From Candidatus Methylomirabilota bacterium (GTDB lineage: Bacteria; Methylomirabilota; Methylomirabilia; Methylomirabilales; CSP1-5), in NCBI GenBank assembly GCA_022615475.1, contig JAKEGQ010000143.1, positions 1 to 12,210 on the forward strand: a stretch of 12,210 bases of DNA. The letters run 5' to 3'. The position numbers and the translations under genes are program-made. Below, piece after piece: positions 1-7,379 of this stretch (positions are counted from its first letter, which is position 1; each line of letters begins with the position of its first letter). A model generated the notes under the pieces. The model ran no database searches and was not told where the DNA came from. It saw nothing but the letters and a program-made list of their open reading frames with translations.

Positions 1-251
1 AAGCGGAAGTTGATGAAGAGGGTGCTCAGCAGGATCTGCATTGCCTGTCCACTCAGGGGGAGCAGCTCGATGGCGGGAAACTGGGCCGGGCCGGCGAAGA
101 CTACCACAGACATCAGCAGCACCTCGCCCGCTGCGAGGCCGGTGGCGTGCGCGGCAATCCCGAAGGCGACGGTGATGGCAAAAAAAGCAACGCACACCGG
201 GATGGATGCCAGAGCCCCTTCCCTGAAGCTCGCAGACATACCACGGCTCAT
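1..251 (-). CDS. azlC: AzlC family branched-chain amino acid exporter, large subunit (partial, C-terminus beyond window)
   Basis: Minus-strand reading from an ATG at 251 runs open to the window edge, about 83 residues. It begins MSRGMSASFREGALASIPV, has a hydrophobic segment (about residues 18-36) and the motif VVVFAGPAQF followed by LSTLFINFR. These match the N-terminal half of AzlC/YgaZ, whose family has an F/Y-AGxxQF motif and a 'NLRH'-like segment after it. AzlC works with the small membrane partner AzlD to export branched-chain amino acids; azlD would be expected next to it outside the window. An in-frame ATG at 290 would add 13 mostly polar residues. I prefer 251 because GGGGAG lies nine bases upstream of it, while the 290 ATG has GAGG directly abutting it. 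The gene lies after the lipB terminator, so it probably has its own promoter, which I cannot place firmly. The family call is fairly sure; the substrate is inferred. Confidence 0.8.
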   Translation of the reverse strand, partial: MSRGMSASFREGALASIPVCVAFFAITVAFGIAAHATGLAAGEVLLMSVVVFAGPAQFPAIELLPLSGQAMQILLSTLFINFR

Positions 252-312
252 CGTGGGATGCTCCCCATGGGCCCCGGCCTCTCCTTCCATCCTCGTTCGT
301 GGAGAGAAACAG

Positions 313-340
313 TGGTGGCGCCGCTATCGGCGCTCCACCA
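313..340. other. Hairpin upstream of azlC
   Basis: An 11-base arm (TGGTGGCGCCG, 313-323) can pair with 328-340 around a four-base loop, leaving a two-base bulge. Neither side is followed by a convincing T-run, so it does not look like an intrinsic terminator. On the minus strand it would lie in the leader of azlC, about 60 bases before the start codon. It could be a leader structure or simply a GC-rich palindrome. The 252-474 gap otherwise holds only the lipB terminator. Confidence 0.4.
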
Positions 341-378
341 TAGGACAAAGCCGCCGCAAAAGCAAGGGTGCCCCCAAC

Positions 379-430
379 AAAGAAAAAGGGCATCACGGTC
401 GGTTCCGGGACTCGAACCGCCGTGATGCCC
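379..430 (-). terminator. Rho-independent terminator of the lipA-to-lipB operon
   Basis: On the minus strand, 430-420 (GGGCATCACGG) pairs perfectly with 398-388. Next comes a one-base bulge, then a second perfect stem CGGTTC/GAACCG (419-414 with 405-400) around an eight-base loop. The descending arm is followed directly by TTTTTCTTT (387-379). This is a textbook strong intrinsic terminator, about 45 bases beyond the lipB stop codon. It acts only in the minus direction, because no T-run follows on the plus strand. It separates the nine-gene operon from azlC. Confidence 0.93.
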
Positions 431-474
431 TGGCTCCCCTTGGCGAAAGGCCTACGGGCCGCGTCCCTTTCTCT

Positions 475-1161
475 TCACGGCAAGGACAGGACCGGCTCCG
501 GACTGCTCCGCCATTCCATAGCGCAGTCGAAGACGAGCGTGAACTGCTCGGCGACCGCTTCGGCAACTGTCTGGACCGGCACCGGTCGATTGAGGAGGGC
601 CGACATAGAGGTCATCCGAACCCCACTGAGGCCACACGGCACGATGAGATCGAACGCGCTGAGATCGGGGCTCACATTCAAGGAGAAACCGTGCCGGCTC
701 ACCCAGCGACTGACGTGCACCCCGATAGAGGCGATCTTCGTGCCGTGAACCCAGACCCCGGTCTGGCCGGCACTCCGCTCTCCGTGAATACCGTACCGAT
801 GCAGGGTCCGAATCAGGAGCTCTTCAAGCCTTCGCATATAGTGGTGGAGGTCCTTCCCATGCCGCGTGAGGTCCAGAATAGGGTATCCGACGAGCTGCCC
901 TGGCCCGTGAAAGGTGACATCGCCCCCCCGCTCAGTCTCCCACACCTCGATGCCCTGAGTTCGCAGGACATCATCGTCCGCGAGGAGATGCCTCCGCTTC
1001 GCTCCCCGCCCCAAGGTGATCACCGGAGGATGCTCGACGAGGAGAAGGCAATCCTCCACCAGCCCCTGTGTCCGTGCGGACGCCCACTGCCGCTGCAGTT
1101 CAAGCGCCTTCCCGTACTCCACTCGGCCCAACCACTGCACGATGCATCGGACCTCGGACAT
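475..1161 (-). CDS. lipB: Octanoyltransferase (lipoyl(octanoyl) transferase) LipB
   Basis: Transfers octanoyl from octanoyl-ACP to the lipoyl-domain lysine of E2-type proteins in the cytoplasm, the first step of de novo lipoylation; LipA then inserts sulfur. The 228-residue protein has the family features in order: VEHPPVITLGRG near 42-52, ERGGDVTFHGPGQLVGYPIL at 77-96 (octanoyl-binding pocket), TKIASIGV with the catalytic lysine K142, and IVPCGL with the acyl-accepting cysteine C176. Length is normal for the family. It is the last gene of the operon; its start lies only 10 bases beyond the lpdA stop, and its ribosome-binding site GGGAGG sits in that gap. A 14-base tandem duplication covers this site and the start codon. 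The repeated ATG is out of frame, so 1161 is the only sensible start. A terminator follows about 45 bases after the stop. Confidence 0.96.
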   Translation of the reverse strand: MSEVRCIVQWLGRVEYGKALELQRQWASARTQGLVEDCLLLVEHPPVITLGRGAKRRHLLADDDVLRTQGIEVWETERGGDVTFHGPGQLVGYPILDLTRHGKDLHHYMRRLEELLIRTLHRYGIHGERSAGQTGVWVHGTKIASIGVHVSRWVSRHGFSLNVSPDLSAFDLIVPCGLSGVRMTSMSALLNRPVPVQTVAEAVAEQFTLVFDCAMEWRSSPEPVLSLP

Positions 1162-1170
1162 CGGACCTCC
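1145..1170 (-). repeat. 14-bp tandem duplication over the lipB ribosome-binding site and start
   Basis: CATCGGACCTC occurs at 1145-1155 and again at 1159-1169, a 14-base period. Read on the minus strand, GAGGTCCGATG (ribosome-binding site plus start) is present twice. Only the first ATG is in the lipB frame. The unit closely resembles the arms of the inverted-repeat element at 7298-7379: CATCGGAC-C/T-TCGGAC matches 14 of 15 bases. This suggests the lipB start region was built from, or invaded by, the same repeat family. Confidence 0.75.
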
Positions 1171-1171
1171 C

Positions 1172-2566
1172 TCATATATGAATGGGGCGGCCCAGGGCGG
1201 CCAGGCACGCCTCGGCCACCGTCTCGGACAGGGTCGGGTGGGCGTGGATCGAGTGATGCACTTCCTCGAGCGTCGCCTCGAGGGTCCGGGCCATCGTGGC
1301 CTCGGCGATCATCTCGGTCGCCTCGGGTCCAATGATGTGGAGGCCCAGGATCTCGCCGTACTCCGCATCCGCCACCACCTTGACAAACCCTTCGGTATCG
1401 CCCAGCGCCACCGCCTTGCCGCTGGCCTGAAAGGAGAAGCGGCCCACCTTGACCTGGCGTCCCTTCTCCTTGGCCTGCTCCTCGGTGAGCCCGACGCTGG
1501 CCACCTGGGGGGAGCAGTAGGTACAGTTCGGGATCTTGGAGGGATCGATCCGTCTCCCGCTCTGTCCAGCCATCGCCTCAACCGCCACGACCGCCTCCGC
1601 CATCGCCTTATGGGCAAGGAGAGGACCGCCGATCACATCGCCGATGGCGTAGATGCCCGGAACCGACGTCTCGAACCGGTCGCCCACCTCGATGAAATTG
1701 CCGCGGCCGACCTTGAGCCCCAACCCTTCGATCCCCAAGGCTTCGATGTTGGGGATGCGGCCGATGGCGACCAGCGCAACATCCCCGGTGATCTCCTCTG
1801 TCTTACCTTCTTTGGAGAGCCGAAGGGCGACCTGGTCGCCCTTCACCGTTACCCCCTCGACCTTGGTGCCGGTCCGAATTGTGATGCCGCGCTTGGCGAA
1901 GACCTTTTCCAAGAAGGTCGAGATCTCGGCATCTTCGACCGACAAGAGCCGGGGAAGCATTTCGATGAGGATCACCTCAGCGCCATAGGCGTGGTAGACA
2001 TCGGCAAACTCCACGCCGACCGCCCCGGCGCCAATAATCAGTAGCGACCGAGGGACTTGAGGAAGGCTCAGGGCTTCGGTGCTGGTGATGACCCGCTTGC
2101 CATCTATCGGAACCCCGGGGATCTCGCGAGGACGGGAGCCGGTCGCCAGAAGGATCCGTGCTGCTTGCAGCTCCGTCACCTTGGCATCCCTGGCGACGCC
2201 GACCTGGCCATCACCAGCGAGCCTTCCCTCCCCCGGCACGACCGTCACCTTGTTTTTCTTCATGAGATACTCGACACCCTTGGAAAGCTTTCGGGCCGCC
2301 TGCTCGCTTCGTTTCACGGCCACCGAGAAGTCCAGCCGAAGATTCTCAAAGCTGAATCCAAACTCCTCCCCCCGGCGCAGGAGCGCGATGATCTCGGCGT
2401 TTCGCAGAAGGGCCTTGGTCGGGATGCAGCCCCAGTTGAGACAGACCCCGCCCAAGCGATCTCGCTCCACGATGGCGACCCTCATCCCGAGCTGGGCCGC
2501 CCGGATGGCGCCCACATAGCCGCCGGGGCCACTGCCGATCACCACGAGGTCATACTTTTCTGCCAT
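1172..2566 (-). CDS. lpdA: Dihydrolipoyl dehydrogenase (E3 of pyruvate dehydrogenase)
   Basis: FAD-dependent E3, which reoxidises dihydrolipoyl groups on E2 and reduces NAD+. From the ATG at 2566 it has 464 residues, the usual length. Visible features are the N-terminal FAD-binding GSGPGG (11-16), the redox disulfide in GGVCLNWGCIPTK (C42 and C47), the NAD-binding IIGAGAVGVEFA, the second FAD segment containing YAIGDVIGG, and the C-terminal HAHPTLSE with the catalytic His443/Glu448 pair. The open frame extends 25 residues upstream to 2641, but that extension is arginine/alanine-rich and unlike the family. AGGGCGAG lies just before the 2566 ATG, which I therefore take as the start. It is eighth in the operon, 119 bases after pdhC and 10 bases before lipB. 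Its place beside pdhABC makes pyruvate dehydrogenase the obvious partner, though E3 may also serve other complexes. Confidence 0.96.
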   Translation of the reverse strand: MAEKYDLVVIGSGPGGYVGAIRAAQLGMRVAIVERDRLGGVCLNWGCIPTKALLRNAEIIALLRRGEEFGFSFENLRLDFSVAVKRSEQAARKLSKGVEYLMKKNKVTVVPGEGRLAGDGQVGVARDAKVTELQAARILLATGSRPREIPGVPIDGKRVITSTEALSLPQVPRSLLIIGAGAVGVEFADVYHAYGAEVILIEMLPRLLSVEDAEISTFLEKVFAKRGITIRTGTKVEGVTVKGDQVALRLSKEGKTEEITGDVALVAIGRIPNIEALGIEGLGLKVGRGNFIEVGDRFETSVPGIYAIGDVIGGPLLAHKAMAEAVVAVEAMAGQSGRRIDPSKIPNCTYCSPQVASVGLTEEQAKEKGRQVKVGRFSFQASGKAVALGDTEGFVKVVADAEYGEILGLHIIGPEATEMIAEATMARTLEATLEEVHHSIHAHPTLSETVAEACLAALGRPIHI

Positions 2567-2610
2567 CGCTCGCCCTTTCACAAAGAACCGACGGATCAAG
2601 GAATCCCGGC

Positions 2611-2628
2611 GGCCAGCCGCTGCTGGCC
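2611..2628. other. Perfect 7-bp hairpin in the pdhC-lpdA gap
   Basis: GGCCAGC (2611-2617) and GCTGGCC (2622-2628) form a perfect stem around a four-base loop. It sits in the 119-base gap between the pdhC stop and the lpdA start, the second largest gap of the operon after apgM-pdhA. No T-run follows, so it is probably not a terminator. It could tune transcript stability or processing between E2 and E3, but that is speculation. I see no other structure in this gap. Confidence 0.45.
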
Positions 2629-2685
2629 CACTCGCGGGCACCCGAACGGGTCGAACCGGACCGACGAGGTCACTCGACCACAGAT

Positions 2686-3897
2686 TCAGCTCACGAGGTG
2701 GAGAGGCTGCTCGAGGAAAAGTTTGAAGCGCTGCAGGAACCGGGCAGCGGCCGCACCATCGATGACCCGGTGGTCCGCGGACAGCGTCACCCGCATCCGG
2801 TCGGTCACCTTGACCTCGCCACCGACCACGACCGGCCGTGGGATGACCGAGCCCACGGCCAGGATGGCCGCCTCGGGCGGATTGATGATCGCGACGAAAT
2901 CCTCCACATCGAACATCCCAAGATTGCTGATGGTGAAGGTGCCGGGGGTCAGATCCTCCTGGCGCATCCGCCCAGTCCGGGCGCGCTCGACCACCTCTTT
3001 GGCCTCCCGCGCAATCTGGGCCAGTGGTTTCTTGTCACAGTCAGCAAGCACCGGCGTCACGAGTCCTTGGTCCAGCGCGACGGCAACGCCGATATTGATC
3101 CGCCGGTAGACCCGTATCTTCCCCTCGACGAAGGAGGCATTCACCTCCGGAAATTCCTGGAGCGTCTTGGCCGCCGCCTTCACCAGCATATCGGTCACTG
3201 AGATCTTTGCCCCTTCCCCGAGGGCGTTCAACCCCTGCCGCAGCTTCAACGCCTCGGTCATGTCGATTTCCGAGGTGACATAGAAGTGGGGCGCAACCTG
3301 CTTGCTCTCGGCCATCCGGCGGGCGATGGTCTGGCGAAGCCGGGAAAGCTCCCGCTGCTCATAAGGAATCTCGTGAGGCGCGGCGGCGGCCACCGGTGCA
3401 GGGGAGGGCCTGGGTGCCTCGGCAGGTCGTTTCGCGAGAAAGGCCTCGACGTCCTCCTTGATGATCCGGCCACCGGGACCAGTCCCCGTGACTCGTCGAA
3501 GGTCCAGGCCTTGCTCGCGCGCAATGCGGCGGGCGATCGGCGAGGCAGCGATATGTGCGGCCTCCTCCTCACCACCCTCCGGTTTCGGAGCCTCCTTCAC
3601 CGCCCGAGGCGCCCCTTCGCGAGGCGGTGCCTTCTCCGCCACGCCGGGGATCGGCTCATCCCGGTCCGCGATGATGGCGACCACCTCGCCGACCGGGACC
3701 GTCTGCCCCTCAGGAACCAGGATCTTGCGCAGGATACCGGAACTGTACGCCTCGACCTCCACCGTTACCTTGGTGGTCTCGACCTCCGCGATGATGTCCC
3801 CGCGCTTGACCTCATCCCCCTCCCGTTTCCGCCACCGGACGATGGTCCCCTCGGTCATATCGTAGCCCATCTTGGGCATGACGACTTCGGTGACCAT
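2686..3897 (-). CDS. pdhC: Dihydrolipoamide acetyltransferase (E2 of pyruvate dehydrogenase)
   Basis: E2 core of the complex; it carries the acetyl group on a lipoyl arm and passes it to CoA. The 403 residues show a single N-terminal lipoyl domain (about 2-76) with the modified lysine K43 in VETTKVTVEVEA, and a Glu/Pro/Ala-rich linker. A peripheral-subunit-binding domain follows (ASPIARRIAREQGLDLRRV..GTGPGGRIIKEDV, about 118-153), then a second Ala/Pro linker and the C-terminal acyltransferase domain ending in DHRVIDG (H376, D380 catalytic). The lipoyl motif ETTKVT differs slightly from the common E-T/S-DKA. A run GGGGGGGAG precedes the ATG at 3897. It lies 42 bases after pdhB. A 2-oxoacid specificity other than pyruvate cannot be excluded from E2 alone, but the E1 genes favour pyruvate. 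LipB and LipA from this operon would modify K43. Confidence 0.95.
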   Translation of the reverse strand: MVTEVVMPKMGYDMTEGTIVRWRKREGDEVKRGDIIAEVETTKVTVEVEAYSSGILRKILVPEGQTVPVGEVVAIIADRDEPIPGVAEKAPPREGAPRAVKEAPKPEGGEEEAAHIAASPIARRIAREQGLDLRRVTGTGPGGRIIKEDVEAFLAKRPAEAPRPSPAPVAAAAPHEIPYEQRELSRLRQTIARRMAESKQVAPHFYVTSEIDMTEALKLRQGLNALGEGAKISVTDMLVKAAAKTLQEFPEVNASFVEGKIRVYRRINIGVAVALDQGLVTPVLADCDKKPLAQIAREAKEVVERARTGRMRQEDLTPGTFTISNLGMFDVEDFVAIINPPEAAILAVGSVIPRPVVVGGEVKVTDRMRVTLSADHRVIDGAAAARFLQRFKLFLEQPLHLVS

Positions 3898-3939
3898 CGC
3901 TCCCCCCCCTTTCGCAATCCCGAGACACCAAGCCCCGCG

Positions 3940-4926
3940 CTACACGCCGGTCCGCGCCAAGAGCTCCTTGACCGCCTTCATGACCCGCTGCGCATCCGGA
4001 ATCGCCGCCTGCTCGAGATTCTTGGCGTAGGGCAGAGGAACCTCGACACCGGAGACGCGACGGACCGGCGCATCCAGATAATCGAAGGCCTCCTCCTGAA
4101 TCCGGCTCGCGATCTCTGCGCCGATCCCGTATGACCGCCAGGCCTCCTCGACGGCGAGCGCCCGATTTGTCTTCCTGACCGAGGCGAGCACCGTCTCCAT
4201 GTCAAGGGGGCGGAGACTCCTGAGGTCCACCACCTCAACCTCGATTCCCTCCTGACTCAGGCGATCGGCCGCCTCGAGCGCCACCAGCGTCATCCTGGAG
4301 TAGGCCACGAGGGTGATATCCTTCCCTTCCCGCTTGACTTCGGCCTTCCCCAGGGGGACCAGATGCTCTCCCTCCGGCACCTCTCCTCGAACGCGGTAGA
4401 GCAGGGCGTGTTCGATGAAGAGGACGGGATCGTCGTCCCGGATCGCGCTCTTCAAGAGTCCCTTCCCATCGGCGGGCGTTGCCGGCGTGGCGACCTTGAG
4501 GCCGGGGACATGAGCAAACATCGGTTCGAGGCTCTGCGAATGGGTTGAGGCCAGCTGGGCCCCGCCGCCGCCTACCGCTCGAATCACGAGGGGCACCGAC
4601 ATCTGGCCCCCAAACATGTGCATAACCTTGGCGGCATGGTTGATGATCTGATCCGCCGCGAGCAGGGCAAAATTGATCGTCATCAGTTCGGCCACTGGCC
4701 GGAGCCCCCCCATCGCCGCTCCCACGGCTGCCCCCGCGATGACTCCCTCGGCGATCGGCGCATCGAAGACCCGCTTTTCCCCGAAGTCCTTCGCGAGCCC
4801 GGAGGTGACGCCGTAGGCCCCTCCGTAGGCCACCACATCCTCGCCAAAGATCAGCACGCGCTCGTCCCGCGTCATCTCTTCGCGGAGGGCGTGGTGCAGG
4901 GCCTCTCGATAGGTGATCATCGGCAT
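3940..4926 (-). CDS. pdhB: Pyruvate dehydrogenase E1 component, beta subunit
   Basis: Beta half of the heterotetrameric thiamine-diphosphate E1 that decarboxylates pyruvate and reductively acetylates E2. The protein is 328 residues, normal for the family. It begins MITYREALHHALREEM, followed by LIFGEDVVAYGGAYGVTSGL, FDAPIAEGVIAGAAVGAAM and ELMTINFALLAADQIINHAAK, all typical of the E1-beta pyrimidine-binding domain. The C-terminal transketolase-like domain has VDLRSLRPLD and VEEAWRSYGIGAEI. Its start is 16 bases beyond the pdhA stop with GGAGG eight bases ahead of the ATG at 4926. A second in-frame ATG two codons later is less well placed. Tight coupling with pdhA implies translation in equal amounts for the alpha2beta2 enzyme. 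Confidence 0.95.
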   Translation of the reverse strand: MPMITYREALHHALREEMTRDERVLIFGEDVVAYGGAYGVTSGLAKDFGEKRVFDAPIAEGVIAGAAVGAAMGGLRPVAELMTINFALLAADQIINHAAKVMHMFGGQMSVPLVIRAVGGGGAQLASTHSQSLEPMFAHVPGLKVATPATPADGKGLLKSAIRDDDPVLFIEHALLYRVRGEVPEGEHLVPLGKAEVKREGKDITLVAYSRMTLVALEAADRLSQEGIEVEVVDLRSLRPLDMETVLASVRKTNRALAVEEAWRSYGIGAEIASRIQEEAFDYLDAPVRRVSGVEVPLPYAKNLEQAAIPDAQRVMKAVKELLARTGV

Positions 4927-4942
4927 GGCTCAATCCTCCGGC

Positions 4943-5941
4943 TCAGGGATTGGCGTAGATGCCCTCGTACAGATCGCTGAGCGGTGGCTCGGGACTCTCC
5001 TCGGCGAACTTCACCGCCTCGGCGACCAGCTCATCCGTCTCCCGCTCCAGTTGCTCCAGATCCTGCGGGGTCAACACCCCTTCCTCTCTCAGCCGCTGCT
5101 GGAAGAGAATGATGGGGTCCCGCTGCTTCCACTCCTCCACCTCACTCTTGTCCCGGTACAGGATCGGATCCGCCATGGAGTGACCCCGGAAGCGATACGT
5201 CATGGCCTCCAGGAAGTACGGACCGCCGCCGCCCCGGGCATGCGCCACCGCCTTCACCGTGGCTTCGCGCATCGCCAGCACATCCATCCCGTCCACGCGC
5301 TCGGCCGGCATATCGAAGACCGCCGCCTTCCGGTATACCTCGCGGATCGCCGAGGCGCGATGGTGCGCGGTCCCCATGCCGTAGAGGTTGTTCTCGCACA
5401 GGAAAACGACCGGGACGTTCCACAGCTTGGCCACGTTGAGGGACTCGTAGAAGTAGCCGATATTGGTTCCCCCATCGCCGAAGATGCAGAGGATCACCTG
5501 GTTCTTGCGCAGGTAGTTGCTCGCGAGCCCCAGCCCCACGGCCAGGGGAAGGTGACCCCCGACGATGGCCCAACCGCCATAGAAGCCCAGGCTGGCGTCA
5601 AAGAAGTGCATCGAGCCACCGTGCCCTTTGGCCACGCCGGTGGCCTTCCCGAATAACTCGGCCATCAGGCGTTTGACGTCGAGCCCCCGGGCGATCGCAT
5701 GGCCGTGATCCCGGTAGTGCGTGATGACGAGATCATGTGGCTCGAGTGCAGAGACGGCCCCGACAGCCACCGCCTCCTCGCCGTTATACAGGTGGAGGAA
5801 GCCCGCGACCTTACCGCGGGCATAGAGCTCCCCCGCCTTGTCCTCGAACTTCCGGATCAGGAGCATCTGGTGGAGGAAGTCCAGGAGGGTCTTCTTATCG
5901 AGACCGGACTGCCCGACTTTCGTTGCCGCCTTCCCCCCCAT
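4943..5941 (-). CDS. pdhA: Pyruvate dehydrogenase E1 component, alpha subunit
   Basis: Alpha half of the E1 enzyme and site of thiamine-diphosphate binding. From the ATG at 5941 it has 332 residues. Recognisable segments are GFLHLYNGEEAVAVG (48-62), THYRDHGHAIARG (75-87), the cofactor motif beginning GDGGTNIGYF (155-164) and ending ENN (183-185), and YRFRGHSMADP (249-259) in the active-site loop. The YRDHGH form favours pyruvate over branched-chain 2-oxoacids. The frame stays open to an ATG at 5971, but those ten extra codons lie partly in an intergenic repeat. A better ribosome-binding site, AAGGGG, precedes 5941. It follows apgM after 139 bases and is 16 bases before pdhB. Confidence 0.95.
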   Translation of the reverse strand: MGGKAATKVGQSGLDKKTLLDFLHQMLLIRKFEDKAGELYARGKVAGFLHLYNGEEAVAVGAVSALEPHDLVITHYRDHGHAIARGLDVKRLMAELFGKATGVAKGHGGSMHFFDASLGFYGGWAIVGGHLPLAVGLGLASNYLRKNQVILCIFGDGGTNIGYFYESLNVAKLWNVPVVFLCENNLYGMGTAHHRASAIREVYRKAAVFDMPAERVDGMDVLAMREATVKAVAHARGGGGPYFLEAMTYRFRGHSMADPILYRDKSEVEEWKQRDPIILFQQRLREEGVLTPQDLEQLERETDELVAEAVKFAEESPEPPLSDLYEGIYANP

Positions 5942-5968
5942 CTTTCTTACCCCTTCTGGTTCAGAGTG

Positions 5969-6066
5969 CATGGTTCATCGTTCATAGTTCAGCGATGATG
6001 GTTCAGGGCCCAAATGCGGGGAGCGCTCTGTAAACTCCGACCCTGAACTGTGAACCCTGAACCATG
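5969..6066. repeat. MITE-like element with ~26-bp inverted ends (GTTCA family), apgM-pdhA gap
   Basis: The left end 5969-5994 and the reverse complement of 6041-6066 agree at 22 of 26 positions. Inside, ATGGTTCAGGG (5998-6008) has a perfect inverted copy at 6055-6065. The element fills almost the whole gap between the apgM stop and the pdhA ribosome-binding site. Its right part shares the 17-mer AACTGTGAACCCTGAAC exactly with the element at 7889-7973. It contains no coding capacity and no T-run. It may be a mobile miniature element or a REP-like structure in the operon transcript. Confidence 0.75.
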
Positions 6067-6080
6067 AACTATCTCCCCTC

Positions 6081-7283
6081 TCACGCTCCAAACTTCGTCA
6101 GGCGCTCGGCATGGGCCAGCGCGAGGGGCAAGATCTCTTTCCCCTTCAGCCGACCGAGGCCGCCCCGGAGACACCCCCGCTCTGAAAACTCCTGGACGTC
6201 GTCTGGTCGACACCAGCGGCTCGAGAGCAACACCGGCACGGGATGCCAACTGTGGGCCCTGAAGCTGGCTGGGGTGGAGTGATCCCCGGTGATCACGAGG
6301 ACGTCCGGCCGGAGCCCCAGCAGCGTCGTGAGCTCGCGGTCCACCTCTTCGATCACCGCGACCTTGCCGTCGAAGTTCCCGTCTTCGCCGGCCGTGTCGG
6401 TCCCCTTGACGTGCACGTAGAAGAAATCGTACTTCCGCCAATGCTGGCGCAGGACGTCGAACTCTTCCCGCACGCTTGGGCCGGTCACGAGCGCCTGCAT
6501 CCCCGCCAGCTTTCCGAGTCCCCGATACATCGGATACACGGCAACGGCCGCCGCCTGGAGCTGATAGAGCTCTCGAAAGGTGGGCAGATTGGGATGCTTG
6601 GCGAAGCCCCGCAGGAGGATCATGTTGGCCGGGTGCTTCTCCCTCAGCAGCAACCGTGCCTTCTCGATAAAGGCGTTGACGAGCCTCGCCGTCCTCTCGG
6701 CCTCAGGGGTCTTGGCTTCTACCTTGAGCGGCGCCTCGTCGAGCCGCTGCGGGTCCGATTCGGTCATCTGATCGGAAAGCCCGTTGCCCCTCCAGAGAAC
6801 GACGAAGCGATGTTCCTTGACCGGGCGGACGATCACCTCGACCCCCTCGAGCCGGATGGTATCCAACAGCCGTGAAAGTTCGATGCAGCGCTCGGTCGAG
6901 AGCCGCCCGGCCCGACGATCGGTCACCCTACCCGCCTCATCCATGGTGCAGAAGTTGCCACGGGCGGCCACATCCGTTGGAGTGAGTTCGAGGTCAATCC
7001 CCAAGGCCTCGATCACCCCGCGGCCAATCCGGTACTTCAAGGGATCGTAGCCGAAAAGACCCAGGTGTCCCGGACCGCTGCCAGGGGTGATCCCCGGTCC
7101 CACCGGATCCGCCAGCCCTGTGACACCCCGGACCGCCAGGGCATCCATGTTGGGCGTCCGCGCCGCCTCCAGCGGGGTCGGCCCCCCCGGCTCGCGAGGC
7201 AGGTCTCCCAGGCCATCCAGAACCAGAAGGACGATCTTCGTCTCCGCCTTGACCGCCAGACTCTTGAGTGTCTCGAGATCCAT
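6081..7283 (-). CDS. apgM: 2,3-bisphosphoglycerate-independent phosphoglycerate mutase, archaeal type
   Basis: Interconverts 3- and 2-phosphoglycerate in glycolysis/gluconeogenesis, using a phosphoserine intermediate and two divalent metals. It belongs to the ApgM branch of the alkaline-phosphatase superfamily, distinct from the longer GpmI. The 400 residues match that branch. LVLDGLGDLP near the N-terminus gives metal ligand D23, and TPGSGPGHLGLFGYDPL carries the putative nucleophile S69. VHVKGTDTAGEDGNFDGKV, ITGDHSTP and HSWHPVPVL then supply the later metal ligands. AAGGA lies seven bases ahead of the ATG at 7283. It is fourth in the operon, between nuoI and pdhA, and is flanked on both sides by inverted-repeat elements. 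Its place here links lower glycolysis to pyruvate oxidation. The subfamily call is confident; direction of flux cannot be told from sequence. Confidence 0.93.
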   Translation of the reverse strand: MDLETLKSLAVKAETKIVLLVLDGLGDLPREPGGPTPLEAARTPNMDALAVRGVTGLADPVGPGITPGSGPGHLGLFGYDPLKYRIGRGVIEALGIDLELTPTDVAARGNFCTMDEAGRVTDRRAGRLSTERCIELSRLLDTIRLEGVEVIVRPVKEHRFVVLWRGNGLSDQMTESDPQRLDEAPLKVEAKTPEAERTARLVNAFIEKARLLLREKHPANMILLRGFAKHPNLPTFRELYQLQAAAVAVYPMYRGLGKLAGMQALVTGPSVREEFDVLRQHWRKYDFFYVHVKGTDTAGEDGNFDGKVAVIEEVDRELTTLLGLRPDVLVITGDHSTPASFRAHSWHPVPVLLSSRWCRPDDVQEFSERGCLRGGLGRLKGKEILPLALAHAERLTKFGA

Positions 7284-7297
7284 GCCCTGTCCTTCAC

Positions 7298-7379
7298 GCG
7301 TCCGAGGTCCGACGTTCGACGTCCCTCAGTTCCTTTCCTATTCTAACCCCACGACTTTTGGACATCGGACTTCGGACGC
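7298..7379. repeat. MITE-like element with ~20-bp inverted ends (TCCGA family), nuoI-apgM gap
   Basis: The left end 7298-7317 (GCGTCCGAGGTCCGACGTTC) and the reverse complement of 7360-7379 agree at 17 of 20 positions. The two ends enclose about 42 bases with no coding potential. The element begins just ahead of the apgM ribosome-binding site and its other end touches the nuoI stop codon. Its unit CATCGGAC-T-TCGGAC recurs at the lipB start (1145-1170). The architecture matches the GTTCA elements in this operon although the sequence differs. Confidence 0.7.

Noticed and set aside
337..365. Possible azlC promoter, TTGCTT-17-TATGGT on the minus strand
   Set aside because: Only 3/6 and 4/6 matches, and the -10 overlaps the hairpin at 313-340; too weak to annotate.
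388..430. tRNA-like T-arm: the minus strand reads GGTTCGAGTCCC
   Set aside because: The five-base T-stem does not pair, there is no acceptor, D or anticodon arm, and the whole stretch is explained by the perfect two-part terminator stem and its T-run.
10..1335. Long plus-strand open frame (441 codons) opposite azlC and lipB
   Set aside because: Arg/Pro/Gly-rich translation with no recognisable family; it is antisense to clear genes in GC-rich DNA. Similar long antisense frames at 1016-2044, 2057-3109 and 3286-4134 are rejected for the same reason.
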